From positions 1 through 55,313 of the forward strand of contig JEMX01000027.1 in assembly GCA_000585055.1 (NCBI GenBank): a stretch of 55,313 bases of DNA, given 5' to 3'. The notes beneath the pieces are model-generated. The model saw only the letters and a program-made list of their open reading frames with translations, ran no database searches and had not been told where the DNA came from. Below are positions 38,569-46,971 of the stretch, one piece after another; position 1 is the stretch's first letter; each line of letters begins with the position of its first letter. Position numbers and translations under genes: made by a program. The stretch is from Candidatus Accumulibacter appositus. GTDB lineage: Bacteria; Pseudomonadota; Gammaproteobacteria; Burkholderiales; Rhodocyclaceae.

Positions 38569-38697
38569 ATCACCGTCGGCGGCCGTCGGCAACAAGAACT
38601 TCTTGACTAACTTCGGCTATAGCGGTTAAGGATAATTCCGGATGCGACTGTGGAGTGCGCATTCTCGGGTCAGCATTCAACCAACGGTCAAGGGGCC

Positions 38698-39171
38698 ATG
38701 AACATGTCAGAGGAAAACGGGTCGGCGCTTCACGACGATCATCTTTCGGAGAAACACGACGACCCATTGATAAGGGGATTGCATCGAGTCATCCGTCAAG
38801 CCATTCGCTTATTGGCCGTCCTGATGACGATGGTGATCCTGTGGTGCGTTGCCGATGTGGTGCTGGAGCTCTACAAGGCGTTGTCGAAACCGCCCGTACT
38901 GCTTCTTGACCTCAACGATATTTTTGTCGTCTTCGCGGCCTTTCTGGCCGTGCTGATCGCCATCGAAATCCTGGTCAATATCACCCTCTATCTACGCGAC
39001 GACGTCATCCACGTCCAGCTGGTCGTAGCGACGGCACTGATGGCCATCGCCCGTAAGGTGATCGTGCTTGACCTGAGCACCTTGCAAGCCGAATATCTCT
39101 ACGGCATGGCCGCTATTCTGCTGGCGCTCGGTGTCACCTACTGGCTGGTCTCTTCGCAGCCCAAGAAGTGA
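38698..39171 (+). CDS. PsiE-family membrane protein
   Basis: ATG 38698 has AAGGGG at 38690-38695, giving 157 residues. After a charged N-terminus, four membrane helices are seen: about 32-55 (IRLLAVLMTMVILWCVADVV), 70-95 (LNDIFVVFAAFLAVLIAIEIL), 105-125 and 133-152 (LYGMAAILLALGVTYWLV). The pattern and the YLRDDVIHVQLVVATALMAIARKVIVLD segment match PsiE, named for phosphate-starvation induction in E. coli; its molecular function is not known. No Pho box was identified upstream. It converges on the nqr operon with a 28-base gap. Confidence 0.85.
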   Translation: MNMSEENGSALHDDHLSEKHDDPLIRGLHRVIRQAIRLLAVLMTMVILWCVADVVLELYKALSKPPVLLLDLNDIFVVFAAFLAVLIAIEILVNITLYLRDDVIHVQLVVATALMAIARKVIVLDLSTLQAEYLYGMAAILLALGVTYWLVSSQPKK

Positions 39172-39199
39172 GAGAACCGGGTCAGCTGCTTGGCGACGG

Positions 39200-39421
39200 C
39201 TAACGGACGCTCGCTGATGGTGCCGAGTCACTGGATGCGGGCTGGCACCGCGGAGCTTTTTTTCCGGTAGCACAGGCACAGGCGCCGCTCGCCAGACCAC
39301 CGCAACTTCCACGCGGTGGCGGACGGCCGAAGAACATGCCGAGCGACAGTCCCAGCCCGGACAGCACAATGACGGCCAGCGTCGCGGCCAAGATTGGCCA
39401 GAAGGTATGTGGAAAAGTCAT
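39200..39421 (-). CDS. nqrM: Na+-NQR maturation factor NqrM
   Basis: The 73-residue protein follows GGAG. One membrane helix (residues 8-30, WPILAATLAVIVLSGLGLSLGMF) is followed by FGRPPPRGSCGGLASGACAC, with C40, C48 and C50. This is the layout of NqrM (DUF539), a small membrane protein needed to assemble the iron site between NqrD and NqrE. In most genomes it lies after nqrF, often with apbE between them. Here it follows nqrF by 30 bases and apbE is absent. Confidence 0.9.
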   Translation of the reverse strand: MTFPHTFWPILAATLAVIVLSGLGLSLGMFFGRPPPRGSCGGLASGACACATGKKAPRCQPASSDSAPSASVR

Positions 39422-39451
39422 GTTGCTCCTTTGTGGCGCCTGTGGCGCTGT

Positions 39452-40675
39452 TCAGCCACCGAAATCGTCGAGCAGGATGCTTTCGCGTGCGACGCCGAGA
39501 TCGGTCAGCATCTTTGTCACCGCACTGTTCATCATTGGCGGACCACAAAGGTAGTACTCGCAGTCCTCCGGCGCCGGATGGTCGTTCAGGTAAGCGTCGA
39601 GCAACACCTGATGGATGAAGCCAGTGCGGCCCTGCCAATGATCCTCCGGCAGCGGATCGGACAGCGCCAGGTGCCAGGTGAAATTGCTGTTGTCGCGGCT
39701 CAATTGCTCGAATTCGTCGACGTAAAATGCTTCGCGCAGGGACCGTGCGCCATACCAGAAGGCGATTCGGCGCTTGCTCCCTCGGCGCTTCAGCAGGTCG
39801 AAGATGTGCGAGCGTAGCGGTGCCATGCCGGCACCGCCGCCGATGTAGATCATCTCGGCATCGGTCTCGCGGGCGTGGAATTCGCCGAAGGGGCCGTAGA
39901 GCGTCACCCTGTCGCCGGGTTTGCGGCCGAACACCCAGGACGACATCTGCCCCGGCGGAATGTCGTCGCTGCCGGGCGGCGGCGTCGCGATACGGATGTT
40001 GAATTTGATCAGCCCCTTCTCTTCCGGATAGTTGGCCATCGAATAGGCGCGGATCGTCGGTTCGCCTACGCGCGAAACGTAGCGCCAGAGATTCAGGCGA
40101 TCCCAGTCTTCGCGGTATTCCGGGGCGACGTCGATGTCGGCGTAGCGTTGTTCGTGCGCCGGACATTCCATCTGCATGTAGCTGCCGGCGCGAAAGCTCA
40201 TGGCCTCGCCAGCGGGCATGGCCAAGGTCAGTTCCTTGATGAAGGTGGCTACATTGTCGTTGGCGACCACCCGGCAGTCCCAGCGCCGAACACCGAAAAC
40301 CGAATCCGGGACGCGGATGCTCATATCCTGGCGAACGGGCAACTGGCACGAGAGACGCCAGCCCTCACGTTCCTGCCGACGAGTGAAATGTCCGCGCTCG
40401 GTCGGTGTCATGTCGCCCCCACCCGCCTCGACAAGGCATTTGCACTGCGCACAGGTGCCACCACCGCCACAGGCCGACGAGAGGAAGAGATTCTGGCTGG
40501 CCAGCGTCTGCAACAGCTTGCCGCCGACCGGAACCTGCAGCGTACGCTGGCCGTTTATCTCCAGCCGCACGTCGCCGCTGGGGACCAGCCGCTGCCGAGC
40601 CAGCAGGATGACCGCCACCAGCAGCAGCACGGTGCCGGTGAAGACAGTGATGGCCAGGGTGATTTCGGCAAGCAT
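39452..40675 (-). CDS. nqrF: Na+-translocating NADH:quinone reductase subunit F
   Basis: The 407-residue subunit has an N-terminal membrane helix (residues 4-26) and a ferredoxin domain with C69, C75, C78 and C110 as 2Fe-2S ligands ([12 protein letters not shown], then WRLSCQ). A ferredoxin-reductase-type module follows with FAD-binding RAYSMANYP and NADH-binding [13 protein letters not shown], ending in [10 protein letters not shown] and DDFGG. It is where NADH enters the sodium pump. It is 12 bases after nqrE in the operon. Confidence 0.96.
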   Translation of the reverse strand: MLAEITLAITVFTGTVLLLVAVILLARQRLVPSGDVRLEINGQRTLQVPVGGKLLQTLASQNLFLSSACGGGGTCAQCKCLVEAGGGDMTPTERGHFTRRQEREGWRLSCQLPVRQDMSIRVPDSVFGVRRWDCRVVANDNVATFIKELTLAMPAGEAMSFRAGSYMQMECPAHEQRYADIDVAPEYREDWDRLNLWRYVSRVGEPTIRAYSMANYPEEKGLIKFNIRIATPPPGSDDIPPGQMSSWVFGRKPGDRVTLYGPFGEFHARETDAEMIYIGGGAGMAPLRSHIFDLLKRRGSKRRIAFWYGARSLREAFYVDEFEQLSRDNSNFTWHLALSDPLPEDHWQGRTGFIHQVLLDAYLNDHPAPEDCEYYLCGPPMMNSAVTKMLTDLGVARESILLDDFGG

Positions 40676-40687
40676 GGCGAGTAGTCC

Positions 40688-41296
40688 TCAGAGCTTGATG
40701 CCGGCAAAAGACATGAAGCCCAGCGACATCAATCCGATGGTGATGAAGGTAATGCCAAGACCCGACAGACCGGCAGGCGGATCGCTGTACTTGAGTTTCT
40801 CGCGAATACCGGCGAGCAGGGCGATGGCCAGCGCCCAGGAAAACCCAGAAGCAAGTCCATAGACCGCGCTCTCGGCAAAATCGTAATCGCGCTCGACCAT
40901 GAACAGCGTGCCGCCGAGGATCGCGCAATTGACGGTGATCAGCGGCAGGAAAACGCCGAGTGCGTTGTAGAGTGCCGGTACATAGCGGTCGAGCAGCATT
41001 TCCAGGATTTGCACCAATGCGGCAATGACGCCGATGTAGGTCAACAGGCCGAGGAAAGCAAGGTCGCTATCGGGCAGACCAGCCCAGGCCAGGGCGCCTT
41101 CGCGCAGCACGTGCGTGTAGATCAGGTTGTTGACCGGAACAGTGATCGTCTGCACCAGCATCACCGCGATCCCGAGTCCGATGGCGGTTTCGACCTTCTT
41201 CGAGATGGCGATGAAGGTACACATGCCGAGAAAGAAGGCCAGCGCCATGTTTTCGACGAAAACCGCGCGGACGAGGAGCGCAAGCAGATGTTCCAT
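40688..41296 (-). CDS. nqrE: Na+-translocating NADH:quinone reductase subunit E
   Basis: The 202-residue integral membrane protein has six helices. [21 protein letters not shown] and the [13 protein letters not shown] segment hold the conserved cysteines (C26 and the one in NCAI) that, with the matching pair in NqrD, bind the intramembrane iron centre. It is a symmetric partner of NqrD in the sodium path. Position between nqrD and nqrF is the standard order. Confidence 0.96.
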   Translation of the reverse strand: MEHLLALLVRAVFVENMALAFFLGMCTFIAISKKVETAIGLGIAVMLVQTITVPVNNLIYTHVLREGALAWAGLPDSDLAFLGLLTYIGVIAALVQILEMLLDRYVPALYNALGVFLPLITVNCAILGGTLFMVERDYDFAESAVYGLASGFSWALAIALLAGIREKLKYSDPPAGLSGLGITFITIGLMSLGFMSFAGIKL

Positions 41297-41329
41297 CTCA
41301 GCGGGCCTTGGGATTTCTGTTCGGAAGGC

Positions 41330-42010
41330 TCATGGTTCTTGCTCGCGCACCTGTGGTGCCATCCGGAAGGCCGGCGATTCGACCTGCTCCGGCTTCCAGC
41401 TGCGCAGAGCCCAGATGAACAGCCCGATCAGGAAAAAGGCGGAGGGTGGCAACAGCAGCAGGCCGTTCGGCAGATACCAGCCGCCGTCGGCAACGGTCGG
41501 CAGTACCCGGTAACCGATCAGCGTGCCGCTGCCGAAGAGCTCGCGGGTGATACCCAGGGCAACGAGCAGCGCGCTGTAACCCAGCCCGTTGCCGATGCCA
41601 TCCAGGAACGACGGCCATGGCGGGTTCTGCATGGCAAAGGCTTCGGCGCGGCCCATGACGATGCAGTTGGTGATGATCAGACCGACGAACACGGACAGCT
41701 GCTTGGCCAACTCGAAGGCGACCGCACGCAGTACCTGATCGACGACGATGACCAGTGAGGCAATGATGACCACCTGCACGATCATGCGGATCGACGCGGG
41801 AATCTGGCGCCGGAGCAGCGAGATGAAGAGGTTCGAGAAGGCGGTCACCAGCGTCAGCGCCACGGACATGACGAGCGCCGTCTTTAGGTTTGCCGTCACC
41901 GCCAGCGCCGAACAGATACCGAGGATCTGCAGGGCGATCGGGTTGTTGTCGAAGACCGGGGCGAAAAGTACGGCCAGCGCGCGCGGCCTTGCCGAAGTGC
42001 GGGTATTCAC
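41330..42010 (-). CDS. nqrD: Na+-translocating NADH:quinone reductase subunit D
   Basis: The 226-residue membrane protein starts at a GTG (42010) whose GTGA overlaps the nqrC stop. [19 protein letters not shown] and [19 protein letters not shown] contain the conserved cysteines that pair with those of NqrE. It has six membrane helices. The length is slightly above the usual ~210 because of an Arg-rich N-terminus. Confidence 0.95.
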   Translation of the reverse strand: MNTRTSARPRALAVLFAPVFDNNPIALQILGICSALAVTANLKTALVMSVALTLVTAFSNLFISLLRRQIPASIRMIVQVVIIASLVIVVDQVLRAVAFELAKQLSVFVGLIITNCIVMGRAEAFAMQNPPWPSFLDGIGNGLGYSALLVALGITRELFGSGTLIGYRVLPTVADGGWYLPNGLLLLPPSAFFLIGLFIWALRSWKPEQVESPAFRMAPQVREQEP

Positions 42011-42813
42011 GATTCAACTCCCTCTTGTCGCAGACGTTGCAGATAGGGGCCGTAGCCCTGCGGACCGAGCCAGAAGCGAATCATGTTGTTGACGCCATTG
42101 CTGGTCAGCGTTGCGCCAGCCAGCGCGTCGACGCGCCACCTCGCATCCTGGCCATCGCCACTGGGCTTGCCGACGCGCAGCCGCAGCTGCCCGTCGCTAT
42201 CGAACAGGCGCTTGCCTGGCCAGAGCGCCTTCCAGCGCGGGTTGTCCACTTCTCCGCCCAGGCCCGGCGTTTCGGCGTGCTGATAGAAGCGCAGCCCGAG
42301 GACCGTATTGAGATCGGCGTCGACGGCGAGAAAGCCGTACAGGGTCGACCACAGGCCGTAGCCGCGCACGGGCAGGATCAGCGCTTCGACGCGCTCACCC
42401 TGCATCAGCTTATAGACCACCGCGTAGCGCTCGCGCCGCTGGATGCCGGCGATGTCCTCGCTGCGCGACAGCGCTCGTGAGAGCGCCGGATCGGTAGCGG
42501 CGCGGGCGCCCTCCCAGGTCAGTGGGTCGAAGTTGTCGTGGCCTGGTGGGGCAGCAACGTAGGCGCCGCTGTCCAGATCGACGAGGCGCGGCGTGATGCG
42601 TTCGCGAAAGCGCTCGCCGACCTCGCTGGCCGACAGGGCCCGATCGTGCAGACCGACGATCGCCAGCAGGTGACGCTCGCGGTCGACGCGGCGATTTTCC
42701 AGCTGCATCGACTTCAACCCCACCGCCGTCCCGGCGACGACCATCGAACAGACCAGGCTGACCAGTAGCGCGATGCGCAGGACGGCGAGCGGCGTTTCCC
42801 TAAGGGCAGGCAT
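42007..42813 (-). CDS. nqrC: Na+-translocating NADH:quinone reductase subunit C
   Basis: ATG 42813 gives 268 residues, and the start lies inside the end of nqrB. An N-terminal helix (about 10-33) anchors a periplasmic FMN-binding domain. The covalent flavin site is in [12 protein letters not shown] with T235 as the likely flavinylated residue; the common SGAT motif reads AGAT here. [15 protein letters not shown] and ETPGLGGEV are further NqrC/RnfG signatures. ApbE must attach the FMN by a phosphoester bond and is not encoded in this window. Confidence 0.94.
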   Translation of the reverse strand: MPALRETPLAVLRIALLVSLVCSMVVAGTAVGLKSMQLENRRVDRERHLLAIVGLHDRALSASEVGERFRERITPRLVDLDSGAYVAAPPGHDNFDPLTWEGARAATDPALSRALSRSEDIAGIQRRERYAVVYKLMQGERVEALILPVRGYGLWSTLYGFLAVDADLNTVLGLRFYQHAETPGLGGEVDNPRWKALWPGKRLFDSDGQLRLRVGKPSGDGQDARWRVDALAGATLTSNGVNNMIRFWLGPQGYGPYLQRLRQEGVES

Positions 42814-44017
42814 CACGTTGCTCCCGGCGACGAATGTTGGCGCGCACGACGGCGTAGTCGATCAGCGGCGCACAAAGGTTGGCGAACAGGATGGCAAGCA
42901 TGATTCCCTCCGGAAAGGCGGGATTGACGACCCGTATCAGGACCGCCATCACGCCGATCAGGGCACCGAAGATCCACTTGCCGGCGTTGGTCATGGCCGC
43001 GGAAACCGGATCAGTGGCCATGAAGAACATGCCGAAAGCGAAGCCGCCAATCACCAGATGCCAGTACCAGGGCATGGCGAACATCGGGTTGTTGGACGAG
43101 CCAATCAAGTTGAGCAGCGAACTCATCGCCACCATGCCCAGGAATACGCCGAGCACGATGCGCCACGATGCGACGCCGCTGGCGACGAGCAGGCCACCGC
43201 CAACGAGAATCAGCAGCGTGCTGGTTTCGCCGATCGAACCGGGAATGACCCCGAGGAAGGCAGCCGACCAACTGTAGCCGGCTGCACTGATGCCATCGGC
43301 ACCCGACTGCGCGGCGATGGCCAGCGGTGTGGCGCCCGCGTAAGCATCGATCACCGTCCACACGGCGTCGCCGGACGACTGTGCCGGGTAGGCGAAGTAA
43401 AGAAAGGCGCGGCCGGTGAGGGCCGGATTGAGGAAGTTCTTGCCGGTACCGCCGAAGACCTCTTTTCCGATGACGACGCCAAAGCTGATGCCGAGCGCCA
43501 CCTGCCAGAGAGGGATCGAAGGCGGCAAGGTCAGCGCGAAGAGCACCGAGGTGACGAAGAAACCCTCGTTGACCTCGTGCCGGCGGATGCTCGCGAAGAG
43601 CAGCTCCCAGAAGCCGCCGACAATGAAAGTGACTGCGTAGACCGGGAGAAACCACGCCGCACCGTGGATCAGGTTGTCCCATGCCGACGAGGGGTCGAAG
43701 CCGGCCATCAGTCCGATCAGCGACAGCCGCCAGCCGTCTTGCGCCGCCAGCAGCGCCGGCTGTGCCGCCAGGGTCTGGTTGGCCTGGAAACCGATGTTCC
43801 ACATGCCGAAGAAAAGTACCGGCAGGGTGCACGCCCAGGTCATGATCATGATGCGCTTGAGGTCGATACCGTCGCGCACGTGGGCCGTGCTGCGGGTCAC
43901 CGAAGCCGGCCGGTAGAAGAAGGTATCGACGGCTTCGTAGAGCGCATACCACTTTTCGTGGCGCGCGCCGGGGGCGACATGCGGTTCGATACGGTCGAGC
44001 AGTTCGCGCAGTCGCAT
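42800..44017 (-). CDS. nqrB: Na+-translocating NADH:quinone reductase subunit B
   Basis: The 405-residue membrane protein has about ten helices. The covalent FMN site is in [10 protein letters not shown] with T230 as the probable attachment residue, matching the conserved threonine of Vibrio Nqr[23 protein letters not shown] and [17 protein letters not shown] are family signatures. NqrB carries riboflavin as well and forms the main sodium channel with the quinone site nearby. It starts two bases after nqrA stops. Confidence 0.95.
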   Translation of the reverse strand: MRLRELLDRIEPHVAPGARHEKWYALYEAVDTFFYRPASVTRSTAHVRDGIDLKRIMIMTWACTLPVLFFGMWNIGFQANQTLAAQPALLAAQDGWRLSLIGLMAGFDPSSAWDNLIHGAAWFLPVYAVTFIVGGFWELLFASIRRHEVNEGFFVTSVLFALTLPPSIPLWQVALGISFGVVIGKEVFGGTGKNFLNPALTGRAFLYFAYPAQSSGDAVWTVIDAYAGATPLAIAAQSGADGISAAGYSWSAAFLGVIPGSIGETSTLLILVGGGLLVASGVASWRIVLGVFLGMVAMSSLLNLIGSSNNPMFAMPWYWHLVIGGFAFGMFFMATDPVSAAMTNAGKWIFGALIGVMAVLIRVVNPAFPEGIMLAILFANLCAPLIDYAVVRANIRRREQRDACP

Positions 44018-44020
44018 CCC

Positions 44021-45400
44021 TCAGCCCTCCTTGGCGATACGCGTCAGGACATCGCGCAGAATGGGGCCGTATTCATATTTGCCGGGGCAGACGTAGGTGC
44101 ACAAGGCGAGGTCCTCTTCGTCGAGTTCCAGGCAGCCGAGATGCTGTGCCATTTCGGTATCGCCGACGATCAGCGCGCGCAGCAGTTGCGTGGGCAGGAT
44201 GTCCAGCGGCATGACCGCTTCGTAGCTGCCGACCGGCACCATGGCCCGTGGACTACCCTGGGTACTGGTGGTCAAGGCCAGCGGGCGACGGCCGAACCAG
44301 CTGGAGGTGAAGACGCGCAGTGCCGAATGCTTGTTCACCCCGGCCCGCAGGTAGTGCATGAACTCGCGGTCGTCGCCCTCCGGCAGCACGCTGACCTGCA
44401 GATGCAGGCCGCCGAGGAAGGCGTTCGGCGCACTGACCGCGCGCCCGCCAAGGAGCGAACCCGAGACGATGCGCTGACGGCCGGGGCGCAGCGAGCCGGC
44501 CGTCAGCGCCAGCAGATCGGCGCCGGGCAAGGTGCGCAGCAGCCGCGGCGCAACCACCCCTGGTCCGGCCAGCGAGACGATTCGTTCGCGCCACGGGCGG
44601 CCGCTGGCGAACAGGCGGCCAATGGCAATGCAGCTCTGGTAATGCAGATGCCAGACCGTGCGCCTGGCGCTTGCCGGATCGAGAAAATGGATATGCGTTC
44701 CGGGCAGCCCTGCCGGATGTGGGCCAGCAAAGGCCGCGCAGTGCACGTTGGCGATTCCGGCCGCGGCTTCGGCGGCTGGCGAAAGCCCGTCGCGCACCGC
44801 CGGGGTGGCGACGAAAACCCTTGCCAGCCGCGACAAGACTACGATGCCGCGGCGGAAGTCGTCGGCATGCGCGGCAATGATCACCGCCGGATCGGCTGCC
44901 AGCGGGTGGGTGTCGAGCGCGGTCACGAAGATCGAACGTGGCGTCGCGTCTGCCGCCGGCAGCAGGCTGTAGGGGCGCGTCCGCAGAGCGGTCCATAGCC
45001 CCGAGCTCAAAAGCTGAGCGCGCACGACCGCCGCATCGAGTACGGCCAGTTCAGCGTCTTCGCGCACTGGTCCCAACGCCGGTCCGTCGCTTGCGCTGGC
45101 ATCGGTTTCCAGCACCAAGGCCTGAAAGACACGTTGTGCGCCGCGCCGGATCTCCGCTACGGTGGCCGCGCAGGGTGCGGTGAACACCACTCCCGGGCGA
45201 TCCTTGTCCGAGAATAGCAGCTGCCCGGCTTCCACCCGCTCACCCTCGCGGACTGCCAGGGCAGGTCGAAGGCCGTGGCAATCGGCAGCAAGCAGGGCCA
45301 CTGCCGGCGGAAAGAAAACGGTCGCGGGCAATTGCTGCGCTGGCTCGCCCGCGACGGGTATTTCCAGTCCGCGCCGAATTGTGGTGATCGTTTGTCGCAT
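44021..45400 (-). CDS. nqrA: Na+-translocating NADH:quinone reductase subunit A
   Basis: The 459-residue cytoplasmic subunit begins MRQTITTIRRGLEIPVAGEP. It contains the barrel-sandwich N-terminal domain (EGERVEAGQLLFSDKDRPGVVFTAP), and the C-terminal SYEAVMPLDILPTQLLRALIVGD and ELDEEDLALCTYVCPGKYEYG segments typical of NqrA and RnfC-like proteins. It contributes to quinone binding. It is the first gene of the nqr operon. No strong ribosome binding site is visible before ATG 45400. The 221 bases upstream hold no gene. Confidence 0.95.
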   Translation of the reverse strand: MRQTITTIRRGLEIPVAGEPAQQLPATVFFPPAVALLAADCHGLRPALAVREGERVEAGQLLFSDKDRPGVVFTAPCAATVAEIRRGAQRVFQALVLETDASASDGPALGPVREDAELAVLDAAVVRAQLLSSGLWTALRTRPYSLLPAADATPRSIFVTALDTHPLAADPAVIIAAHADDFRRGIVVLSRLARVFVATPAVRDGLSPAAEAAAGIANVHCAAFAGPHPAGLPGTHIHFLDPASARRTVWHLHYQSCIAIGRLFASGRPWRERIVSLAGPGVVAPRLLRTLPGADLLALTAGSLRPGRQRIVSGSLLGGRAVSAPNAFLGGLHLQVSVLPEGDDREFMHYLRAGVNKHSALRVFTSSWFGRRPLALTTSTQGSPRAMVPVGSYEAVMPLDILPTQLLRALIVGDTEMAQHLGCLELDEEDLALCTYVCPGKYEYGPILRDVLTRIAKEG

Positions 45401-45621
45401 AGTCGTGTCTATGGCCCCCCGGCGAAGCGGGCGAAAAGAACATCGTCACCACGCCGAGCGCTCGCGCATGCCGGTAGTCCCGGAAGCCCCGGCAGGCATT
45501 GCCCGATGCTCGGGTCGTGGCGTCGAAAGCGGCTCCCGATCAGCACTCCGGCCTCCTGCCAGGGAGCGCTTGAGGGAAGCGGTGACGGCGGTTGCTCTTG
45601 CCCATTTCGCCGTTCAGTCGA

Positions 45622-46092
45622 TCAGGCTTCAGCCACCGGAGCATGCCCCGGCAGGATCGGCGACAAGTGCTTTGCCTCACGCACCTCGATGTGTGTCACC
45701 CGCTGCAGGTCAAGCCCCCAGCGACTCATGGCCTGCGATATGAGAATGGCTTCTCCCGAGTTGAGGCTGCCGTCCGCATTGACGATATCGAGGATCGCGG
45801 TCAAGGCTTTTTTCTGCAGCGCAGGCGACTGGATGTCATCCAGCAGATGGTCCACCAGATGTAGATCGAGCTCGATCTGTCCGATATTTGGCGCGCGGGC
45901 AGTTTGCATCAGGTCATTACAGAACTCATGTATGACTCGCTCGAGGGTCTCGGCGGGGAGGCCCAGATTCTCGCGAAGTTCGTGCTTTTCGAGTGCCGCG
46001 ACTTCGCTGTGGTCGAGCGCGCCGTCAGCGAGCAGGGCCAGGGCGACGATCCGTGCCATGGCTTCCGTACTATCGATGGGATAATTGCGCAT
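45622..46092 (-). CDS. TerB-like helical protein
   Basis: ATG 46092 has AAGGA upstream, giving 156 residues. Two similar all-helical halves are seen: EAMARIVALALLADGALDHSEVAAL (about 10-35) and ALTAILDIVNADGSLNSGEAIL (about 105-127). Each carries an acidic ADG-type loop as in TerB tellurite-resistance family proteins, where such loops bind metal. The last residues mention no membrane segment. Function is unknown. It lies between the SOUL gene and nqrA on the same strand. Confidence 0.65.
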   Translation of the reverse strand: MRNYPIDSTEAMARIVALALLADGALDHSEVAALEKHELRENLGLPAETLERVIHEFCNDLMQTARAPNIGQIELDLHLVDHLLDDIQSPALQKKALTAILDIVNADGSLNSGEAILISQAMSRWGLDLQRVTHIEVREAKHLSPILPGHAPVAEA

Positions 46093-46273
46093 TGTTTTTT
46101 CCTTGTTGGAACGGTTGAAAGGTTTCTTTTCTGAGCAGGCCAAGGATTCCCTTGGCCAGAACAAAGTTCCGTTGTGCATGACGGCGGCGCGCGCCACGGC
46201 ACAGGCGGTCGCTGCTGGCTGGCAGACATGGCGTCAAATGGTCATGAGAGCCTCCGGGCCATTGAGAAAAACC

Positions 46274-46879
46274 TCACTGGAGCTGCAACCAGATTTCGTT
46301 GCGGCGCAGGAACCACGGCATGAAAGGAGGGTTGTAGCGCGCCAGGACTGGCTCTCCGAGCCAGCTCACGTCTGCCGTACGCAAGGCGGCTTCGAGTTCG
46401 GCGAGATGCTCATCGTAATTGGCCTGGGTCCAGAAGCCCGAGTAGCGGAGCACCGCGACGGTGCTTGCTGGCACTTCGCGCAGTTGCACCCTTGCGTCGT
46501 CCGGTTCGGGCGCCAGGTCGAGCGTCACCTCGCGGGGCAATACGAACTGCACACGATAGCCCCCCGGGGCCGCGGCCTGGGTCACCGGCGCCGTCATTTC
46601 GAGTCGCACCGGCGCTGGCGCCTGGGTTACCGGTGCGGTCATGGCGAACTTCGTCGAGCCCTTGTTCTTGCCGAAGATGTAGCCGGCAAGGATCGGGAAG
46701 GCTTCACTGCCCGCTTCCTCGGCCGGGGCGTTGATGATTACCTCCGCTACCACGTACGGCGCGTAGCGCCGGACCTCGACTTCGCCGATCCGTCGCTCGA
46801 CTTCATAGGAGGGTTCCTCGATGGCGTTCGACAGGCTTGGTACGGCTGCGATGGCCAAGGAAAGCAAGAACTTGCGCAT
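46274..46879 (-). CDS. Secreted SOUL family heme-binding-like protein
   Basis: ATG 46879 gives 201 residues with a signal peptide (MRKFLLSLAIAAVPSLSNA). The mature part opens EEPSYEVERRIGEVEVRRYAPYVVAEV, the SOUL signature. It goes on through GYIFGKNKGSTKFAMTAPVTQ, a near copy of MTAPVTQ in the next strand, and ends FMPWFLRRNEIWLQL as in the family. SOUL proteins bind heme or other tetrapyrroles in some cases; in bacteria their role is unclear. The gene follows the P-type ATPase by 92 bases. Confidence 0.9.
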   Translation of the reverse strand: MRKFLLSLAIAAVPSLSNAIEEPSYEVERRIGEVEVRRYAPYVVAEVIINAPAEEAGSEAFPILAGYIFGKNKGSTKFAMTAPVTQAPAPVRLEMTAPVTQAAAPGGYRVQFVLPREVTLDLAPEPDDARVQLREVPASTVAVLRYSGFWTQANYDEHLAELEAALRTADVSWLGEPVLARYNPPFMPWFLRRNEIWLQLQ

Positions 46880-46971
46880 GGGAGTCAGTCCAGTAGGGGC
46901 ACGGACCGGGCGCCGAACGGCCAAGCCGGAACGCGCCGCGTTGATTGATGAGGGGTACCCCGCCTGGCCGT

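Noticed and set aside
38590..38650. Possible promoter (ttgact) upstream of the PsiE gene
   Set aside because: No -10 element at an acceptable distance and no Pho box could be found.
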